Shown here: positions 58,578-64,000 of the stretch, piece by piece | Numbering within the stretch: the stretch's first letter is position 1 | Layout: each line of letters begins with the position of its first letter | Source of the DNA: Neptunomonas marina | GTDB lineage: Bacteria > Pseudomonadota > Gammaproteobacteria > Pseudomonadales > Balneatricaceae | Length of the DNA: 64,000 nt | Assembly (NCBI RefSeq): GCF_004005935.1 | Contig: NZ_SACQ01000002.1 | Span: 434,001 to 498,000, forward strand | Reading direction: 5' to 3' | Made by a program: the position numbers and the translations under genes | The notes under the pieces: generated by a model | Told to the model about the DNA's origin: nothing | Databases searched by the model: none | The model's input: the letters and a program-made list of their open reading frames with translations, nothing else

Positions 58578-59534
58578 ATGAGCAACCAACCACTGAATAT
58601 CATTTTTGCAGGCACGCCAGATTTTGCCGCAGCGACACTTGCCGCACTGGTCAATACCGAGCACAACATCATCGCTGCATATACCCAGCCAGACCGACCA
58701 GCAGGGCGCGGCAAAAAACTAAAGGCCAGCCCAGTGAAAGAGCTGGCCCAACAACATGATATTCCAGTGTATCAACCAAAGAGTTTGCGCAGCAGCGAAG
58801 CTCAGGCAGAGCTTGCTGCACTCAATGCAGATCTTATGATCGTGGTTGCTTACGGATTAATCCTCCCTAAAGAGGTCCTGGAAGCACCACGCTTTGGTTG
58901 CATGAATGTACACGCCTCGATCTTACCGCGCTGGCGTGGCGCAGCCCCCATACATCGTTCACTACTCGCTGGTGACACCGAAACAGGTGTAACTATCATG
59001 CAGATGGACGAAGGTCTGGATACCGGTGACATGTTACATACTGTAACCACGCCGATTTCAACCACTGAAACCAGCGGCCAACTGCATGATCGACTCGCTG
59101 CAATAGGCGCACAAGCCATGCTCACAACATTGGCCCAGTTATGTAATGGAAAACTCGCACCCGAAAAGCAAGACGATAGCCTGGCAACTTACGCACATAA
59201 GCTCGAGAAGCAAGAAGGTAATATCGACTGGTCACAACCAGCCGAGCAAGTAGACCGCCAGATCCGCGGCCTGTCACCGTGGCCGATCGCTTTTACACAA
59301 CTAGGCGATGCCACACTGCGTATCCATGGTTCGACACCAAGCACACACAGCAGTGAAGCTCCCGCCGGCACGATCACCGAGCTTGAAAAAGACGCGATTG
59401 TTGTTGCGTGTGGCGATGGGCGCTGTATCGGTTTAACCCGTTTACAACTGCCAGGTGGCAAAGTTCTAGCAGCGCGAGATCTGCTTAACTCGCGTCGTGA
59501 TGACTTCGCTGTCGGTACGGTGCTGGGCGCATGA
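58578..59534 (+). CDS. fmt: Methionyl-tRNA formyltransferase
   Basis: A 318-residue enzyme that formylates initiator methionyl-tRNA. The N-terminal domain has NIIFAGTPDFAA, the folate/active-site motif HASILPRWRGAAPI with Asn and His residues, and the C-terminal OB-fold follows. ATG codons at 58575 and 58578 are both possible; the second gives the usual MSxxxLxIIFAG start. Overlaps rsmB by four bases. Confidence 0.97.
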   Translation: MSNQPLNIIFAGTPDFAAATLAALVNTEHNIIAAYTQPDRPAGRGKKLKASPVKELAQQHDIPVYQPKSLRSSEAQAELAALNADLMIVVAYGLILPKEVLEAPRFGCMNVHASILPRWRGAAPIHRSLLAGDTETGVTIMQMDEGLDTGDMLHTVTTPISTTETSGQLHDRLAAIGAQAMLTTLAQLCNGKLAPEKQDDSLATYAHKLEKQEGNIDWSQPAEQVDRQIRGLSPWPIAFTQLGDATLRIHGSTPSTHSSEAPAGTITELEKDAIVVACGDGRCIGLTRLQLPGGKVLAARDLLNSRRDDFAVGTVLGA

Positions 59535-60835
59535 GTACTCGTTTAGTCGCAACCGAGGTCATTGCCTCTCTGATCAACAATCAGGGCTCGCTACGCAGCT
59601 TAATGGCTAATGCCCAAATGCAGGTGGAAGATACCGAGCGCGCACTCTTGCAACAGCTTTGCTACGGTACCGCACGTAACTTCCCAAAGCTCTATACACT
59701 GGCAGACGCGTTGCTTGATCGCCCCATTCGCAAACTAGATCCAGACGTGCTGGCATTGATTATGGTGGGCCTGTATCAGCTTTCAGAAACCCGTATCCCA
59801 GATCACGCGGCTATTAGCGAAACCGTGGATGCAGCACATGATTTAGGCCTGCGCCGTGCCTCGGGCCTAGTGAACGCCGTACTGCGCCGGTTTACCCGCG
59901 AACAGGAGCATGTGCTGGATGCCTTAGAAGCGCAGCCAAGCTTCCTGTTCAACCACCCTGAGTGGTTTATCGGGAAACTCAAACACAACTGGCCTGACCA
60001 TTGGGAATCGATACTGGCGCAAAACAACCTACAACCGCCAATGTGCATACGCGTGAATACTCAGCATGTTTCACGTGAAACATATATCGGGATGCTTGAG
60101 TCGGAAAACATCAACGCACTACCGGGAGCGTTTTCAGATGTCGCCATCTATTTGACTGAAGCGGTACCCGTGACCAACCTTCCGGGGTTTGCAGAGGGTC
60201 TCTTTAGCGTTCAAGACGAAGCTGCACAGCTATCTTGCCAGCTCATAGATCCACAGCCCGAAGAGCGAATTCTCGATGCATGCGCTGCCCCCGGAGGGAA
60301 GCTATGCCACCTACTGGAACATCAACCGAAGGCTATTATTCAAGCCCTTGAGTTAGATCAGCGACGCGCAGCGCGTATAACTGAGAATCTAACGCGGCTA
60401 AAACTGGATGCCGCCCTCGAGGTAGGCGATGCCGCCGAACAGGACTGGTGGGATGGATCGCTCTACGACAAAATTTTGCTGGATGCACCCTGCAGCGCAA
60501 CCGGTGTTATCCGCCGCAACCCTGATATTAAAATGCTGCGTCAGGGCGAAGATATTCATACACAGGCGAAGTTACAGATGCGCATCCTAGAGAATCTCTG
60601 GACGATGCTGAAGCCTGGGGGCACTCTGGTTTATGCGACCTGTTCGATCTTCTCCCAAGAGAACGAGCGCATTATCGAACGCTTCGTGACTGAACATGAC
60701 GACGCATCTGAAATTCCAGTCGAGGCACCTTGGGGTGTTGCTAGACCATTTGGCCGCCAACTCTTCCCGCAAGAGAACGGCCACGATGGCTTCTACTACG
60801 CAAAGCTGGTTAAGGAAAAAGCAGTTCTTGGTTAA
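59531..60835 (+). CDS. rsmB: 16S rRNA (cytosine967-C5)-methyltransferase RsmB
   Basis: A 434-residue enzyme with an N-terminal NusB-like RNA-binding domain (about 1-140) and a SAM domain. The two catalytic cysteines are in DAPCSATG and YATCSIF. The SAM motif is DACAAPGGKLCHLLE. It overlaps fmt by four bases and lies three bases before trkA. Confidence 0.96.
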   Translation: MSTRLVATEVIASLINNQGSLRSLMANAQMQVEDTERALLQQLCYGTARNFPKLYTLADALLDRPIRKLDPDVLALIMVGLYQLSETRIPDHAAISETVDAAHDLGLRRASGLVNAVLRRFTREQEHVLDALEAQPSFLFNHPEWFIGKLKHNWPDHWESILAQNNLQPPMCIRVNTQHVSRETYIGMLESENINALPGAFSDVAIYLTEAVPVTNLPGFAEGLFSVQDEAAQLSCQLIDPQPEERILDACAAPGGKLCHLLEHQPKAIIQALELDQRRAARITENLTRLKLDAALEVGDAAEQDWWDGSLYDKILLDAPCSATGVIRRNPDIKMLRQGEDIHTQAKLQMRILENLWTMLKPGGTLVYATCSIFSQENERIIERFVTEHDDASEIPVEAPWGVARPFGRQLFPQENGHDGFYYAKLVKEKAVLG

Positions 60836-60838
60836 CCG

Positions 60839-62215
60839 ATGAAGATAATCATACTCGGCGCAGGGCAGGTGGGCGGTACGCTCGCAGAGAACCTCGCAAG
60901 CGAAGCAAACGACATTACCGTTGTGGATACGGATCATAGCCGTCTACGTGAATTACAAGACCGGTTAGATATCCGTACCGTTGAAGGCAAGGCATCCCAC
61001 CCCAGCGCCCTCGAACAGGCCGGTGCACGGGATGCCGATATGCTCATCGCGGTTACCAACAGTGATGAGGTCAACATGGTGGCCTGCCAAGTAGGGCAGA
61101 CGATGTATAACATCCCCACCAAAATTGCCCGCGTGCGAGAGCAAGACTATTTGCAACGTGACCGCATGCTGTTCGCTCGTGAAGAGATGCCGATCAATGT
61201 ACTGATCAGCCCTGAGCAACTCGTCACAAAACACATAAAACGCTTGATCCAACAGCCAGGTGCCTTGCAGGTGCTAGACTTCGCCGAGGGTAAAGCCCAA
61301 TTAGTGGCGGTGCGCGCTTACTATGGCGGCCCTCTCGTTGGCCGCGAGATCGCCTATTTGCGTACGCATATGCCCGCGGTTGACACCCGTGTGGCAGCGA
61401 TTTTCCGCCAAGGCAAACCGATCATCCCCCAAGGCAACACGGTTATTGAAGCCGATGACGAGGTGTTCTTTATCGCCGCACGCAAAGATATTCGTGCAGT
61501 GATGAGCGAACTTCGCCGCCTTGATAAGCCCTATAAGCGCATTATTATTGCCGGTGGCGGTAACATCGGCGCGCGCCTTGCCGGTGAGATTGAGAACGAC
61601 TTCCAAGTTAAAATCATCGAGCGCAGTATCAACCGCTGCAATCAGTTGGCCCGCCAGCTAAACAACACAATTGTGCTGCACGGTAGTGCCTCAGCAAAAG
61701 ATCTATTACTCGAAGAGAACATCGAAGATACCGATGTATTCTGTGCGCTAACCAACGATGACGAGGCCAATATCATGGCCTCGATGCTTGCCAAACGCCT
61801 CGGTGCACGCACCGTGATGACGTTAATTAATAACCCCGCATACGTCGATCTTGTCCAAGGCGGCGTGATCGATATCGCCATTTCACCTCAACAAACGACG
61901 ATTGGCGCGCTATTAACCCACGTGCGTCGTGGCGATGTGGCGGCGGTTCACTCATTACGCCGCGGGGCCGCAGAGGCGCTCGAAGCGGTGGCACATGGTG
62001 ACAAACGCAGCTCAAAAGTCGTAGGACGTGCGCTTGAGGATATCGACCTACCACCAGGCACAACCATTGGCGCAATCGTACGGAACGATGAAGTACTCAT
62101 TGCCCACGATGATGTGGTTGTCGAGAATGGCGATCACGTGATTCTCTTCTTGGTCGATAAGCGCCGCATCGGCGATGTCGAACGGCTCTTCCAAGTAGGT
62201 TTGACCTTCTTCTAG
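60839..62215 (+). CDS. trkA: Trk potassium uptake regulator TrkA
   Basis: A 458-residue cytosolic protein that gates TrkH. It has two NAD-binding RCK modules: the first opens with [15 protein letters not shown], the second with [15 protein letters not shown], each followed by a TrkA-C domain. Length and duplication are typical. It is followed by trkH after 23 bp. Confidence 0.97.
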   Translation: MKIIILGAGQVGGTLAENLASEANDITVVDTDHSRLRELQDRLDIRTVEGKASHPSALEQAGARDADMLIAVTNSDEVNMVACQVGQTMYNIPTKIARVREQDYLQRDRMLFAREEMPINVLISPEQLVTKHIKRLIQQPGALQVLDFAEGKAQLVAVRAYYGGPLVGREIAYLRTHMPAVDTRVAAIFRQGKPIIPQGNTVIEADDEVFFIAARKDIRAVMSELRRLDKPYKRIIIAGGGNIGARLAGEIENDFQVKIIERSINRCNQLARQLNNTIVLHGSASAKDLLLEENIEDTDVFCALTNDDEANIMASMLAKRLGARTVMTLINNPAYVDLVQGGVIDIAISPQQTTIGALLTHVRRGDVAAVHSLRRGAAEALEAVAHGDKRSSKVVGRALEDIDLPPGTTIGAIVRNDEVLIAHDDVVVENGDHVILFLVDKRRIGDVERLFQVGLTFF

Positions 62216-62238
62216 GTTTTAAAAAAGGCTAGGCAACT

Positions 62239-63687
62239 ATGCACTATCGCGTCATCCTTCGCATTCTCGGTATCCTGCTGATGGTCTTCAGCTTGTCGAT
62301 GCTACCCCCGGTGGGCGTTTCGATGTTCTATGAAGATGGCCATAGCTTTATCTTCGTTGCTGCTTTTGTTATCACACTTGCGACAGGCTTTCTTATCTGG
62401 CTGCCGGTGTATCGCGTAAGAGAGGATTTACGAACGCGGGACGGCTTCCTTGTTACCGTCTTGTTTTGGACCGTACTCGGCCTGTTCGGAGCCATACCCC
62501 TTGTGCTGTCCGAAAGCCCGCATCTCTCCATTGTCGATGCGGTGTTTGAGTCACTGTCGGGCCTTACAACCACCGGCGCTACTGTGATGACAGGTATCGA
62601 CACACTGCCTGAATCCATTCTCTATTACCGCCAACAGCTGCAATGGTTTGGCGGCATGGGGATTATCGTGCTAGCAGTTGCCATCCTGCCCATGCTCGGC
62701 ATTGGGGGAATGCAGCTCTATCGTGCTGAGACACCCGGCCCGGTTAAAGATAGCAAGCTGACACCCCGCATCACCGAAACTGCAAAGGCACTGTGGTACA
62801 TCTATCTGTCTCTCACAATCGCTTGTGCAGTCGGTTATTGGCTCGCGGGGATGACACCATTTGATGCGATAGGGCATAGCTTCTCCACGGTTGCGATTGG
62901 TGGATTCTCAACACACGATGCCAGCATCGGCTACTTCGATAGCCCAGCTATCGAGATGATTTGCACCTTCTTTATGACCGTCTCTGCGATCAACTTCGGA
63001 TTACATTTCTTTGCTTGGCGCCAGCGCACCTTCCGCCACTATTTCGAAGACCCAGAAGTGAAGTTCTACCTTGGTATTTTGTTTGTCACCATCCTGTTCG
63101 CGCTATTTGTGCTGGTCATCACAGCGACTTACCCACCTGTCGAAGCACTGCGTAAAGCGGTGTTTATGGTGGTATCCGTCGCCACTACAACCGGTTTCGG
63201 TACTGCCGACTTCGCCCACTGGCCCGTGATGCTACCTTTCTTACTATTTGTCGCAGCGTTCGCAGGCGGCTGTGCAGGCTCAACTGGGGGCGGCATGAAG
63301 GTCATCCGTATTCTGTTGATCTTGAAACAGGGCTATCGAGAGATCCAGCGTCTTGTACACCCTAATGCCGTTATACCTGTGAAGCTGGGCAACAAACCCA
63401 TCTCCGATCGCGTACTACAGGCTGTCTGGGGGTTTTTCTCAGTGTACCTGCTGGTGTTTGTCGTGATGCTGATCGCATTACTAGGAACCGGCCTCGACCA
63501 AGTAACGGCTTGGTCGGCGGTCGGCGCAACGCTCAATAACTTAGGACCGGGGCTTGGGGATGTATCTGCCCATTATGGTGGCTTGAACGATACGGCGAAG
63601 TGGATCTTATGCTTTGCGATGCTGCTAGGGCGTCTTGAGGTGTTTACGTTGCTGGTGCTCTTTACACCCGCATTCTGGAAACGCTAA
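62239..63687 (+). CDS. trkH: Trk potassium uptake channel TrkH
   Basis: A 482-residue membrane channel with about ten helices and four pore loops. Selectivity-filter segments are TTTGATVMTG, VAIGGFSTHD, TTTGFGTADF and NNLGPGLGDV, each with the conserved filter glycine. It imports potassium with TrkA. It is the last gene of the plus-strand series; a hairpin at 63698-63720 lies beyond its stop. Confidence 0.97.
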   Translation: MHYRVILRILGILLMVFSLSMLPPVGVSMFYEDGHSFIFVAAFVITLATGFLIWLPVYRVREDLRTRDGFLVTVLFWTVLGLFGAIPLVLSESPHLSIVDAVFESLSGLTTTGATVMTGIDTLPESILYYRQQLQWFGGMGIIVLAVAILPMLGIGGMQLYRAETPGPVKDSKLTPRITETAKALWYIYLSLTIACAVGYWLAGMTPFDAIGHSFSTVAIGGFSTHDASIGYFDSPAIEMICTFFMTVSAINFGLHFFAWRQRTFRHYFEDPEVKFYLGILFVTILFALFVLVITATYPPVEALRKAVFMVVSVATTTGFGTADFAHWPVMLPFLLFVAAFAGGCAGSTGGGMKVIRILLILKQGYREIQRLVHPNAVIPVKLGNKPISDRVLQAVWGFFSVYLLVFVVMLIALLGTGLDQVTAWSAVGATLNNLGPGLGDVSAHYGGLNDTAKWILCFAMLLGRLEVFTLLVLFTPAFWKR

Positions 63688-63697
63688 GTCGGTGTTG

Positions 63698-63720
63698 AGC
63701 CCCTAGCGACTGTAGGGGCT
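63698..63720. terminator. Hairpin between convergent trkH and acyltransferase genes
   Basis: AGCCCCTA (63698-63705) pairs with TAGGGGCT (63713-63720). It overlaps the stop codon of the minus-strand gene and lacks a T tract, so termination by it is uncertain. Confidence 0.4.
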
Positions 63721-64000
63721 GACAACGCCATCAGGTTGGTGGTTGAAGCGCTTATATTCCCACTGATATTGAGCCGGCAACGCTTTCACACACTGCTCCA
63801 CTGATCGATTCAGCCCCAATAATGCCTCGTTCAAATCCGCGCTATAGATCAGTTCATCGGCCGCCTTAAAGTGAATTTCAAACCCCTCTCCACCAGGAAG
63901 GCGCTCGGCAAATCCACAGATGACACGCGCTTTGGTTTTGCGCACGAGCTGCGGCAACAACTTCATCGTATAGGCAGGATGGCCAAAAAAGGGCGCCCAC
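63703..64000 (-). CDS. Lipid A acyltransferase (LpxL/HtrB family), partial
   Basis: The C-terminal 98 residues of a gene that enters from the right edge. The visible part starts WAPFFGHPAYT, matching the 'PFFGxPA' block of Kdo-lipid A acyltransferases, and ends with AQYQWEYKRFN, matching the usual QYxWxxxRFK end. The family adds secondary acyl chains to lipid A. The catalytic HxxxxD motif lies outside the window, so activity cannot be judged. A similar gene lies near trkA in Pseudomonas. Confidence 0.82.
   Translation of the reverse strand, partial: WAPFFGHPAYTMKLLPQLVRKTKARVICGFAERLPGGEGFEIHFKAADELIYSADLNEALLGLNRSVEQCVKALPAQYQWEYKRFNHQPDGVVSPYSR

Overview
The window is a 64 kb piece of a gammaproteobacterial chromosome. 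Gene content and order look most like Pseudomonas and marine Oceanospirillales-type bacteria: oxyR-recG, fdx-coaD, rsmD-M16-ftsE-ftsX-rpoH, DUF423-thiS-thiG-trmB, ubiK-comM, and aroE-hemF-tsaC-dprA-LysM / def-fmt-rsmB-trkA-trkH. In Pseudomonas most of these blocks lie near the replication origin. Coding density is high. I see no rRNA, tRNA, CRISPR array, insertion sequence or prophage. The species cannot be fixed from the sequence alone.

Layout. 1-4.9 kb: a partial SDR-type epimerase gene (minus), then oxyR, recG, a DUF501 protein and a metallophosphoesterase. 5.1-15.8 kb: one tightly overlapping type II secretion operon, gspC to gspN, without the prepilin peptidase gspO. 15.8-18.7 kb: ferredoxin and coaD (minus), an M48 lipoprotein peptidase behind two palindromes, and a TetR regulator. 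18.7-25.5 kb: rsmD and a degenerate M16-like membrane protein (minus), then ftsE-ftsX-rpoH, DUF423, thiS-thiG and trmB; ftsY is not in its usual place before ftsE. 25.6-32.4 kb is the most lineage-specific part: an AT-rich spacer, a calcium-loop protein, a Spy/CpxP-like periplasmic protein divergent from a CpxRA-like two-component pair, and a PAS-PAS-GGDEF-EAL protein.

32.5-38 kb: a nitrogen-control cluster glnK-amtB-glnK (minus) with a sigma-54 type promoter, a YeeN-type YebC protein, and an enoyl-CoA hydratase / 3-hydroxyacyl-CoA dehydrogenase pair. 38.2-45.7 kb: ubiK, a degenerate GGDEF/EAL protein, comM, a pseudo-receiver GGDEF/EAL protein and rep. 45.7-53.2 kb: the giant NAD-glutamate dehydrogenase and a Lon-family AAA protease (both minus). 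53.3-57.8 kb (minus): aroE, hemF, tsaC, dprA and a LysM protein. 58-63.7 kb (plus): def, fmt, rsmB, trkA, trkH. The window closes with a truncated LpxL/HtrB-type acyltransferase (minus).

How it fits together. Much of the window concerns envelope and stress biology: the type II secretion machine, a CpxRA-like sensor pair with a GTAAA box array, rpoH behind a sigma-E type promoter, OxyR with both redox cysteines, and two quality-control proteases. Three cyclic-di-GMP family proteins in 13 kb include one with every catalytic motif lost. The most interesting candidates are the His/Asp-rich Cpx-like sensor with its Spy partner and GTAAA boxes (one also before ubiK), the non-catalytic GGDEF/EAL protein next to ubiK, and the calcium-loop protein of unknown role. 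No clearly new multi-gene system such as a defence island is visible.
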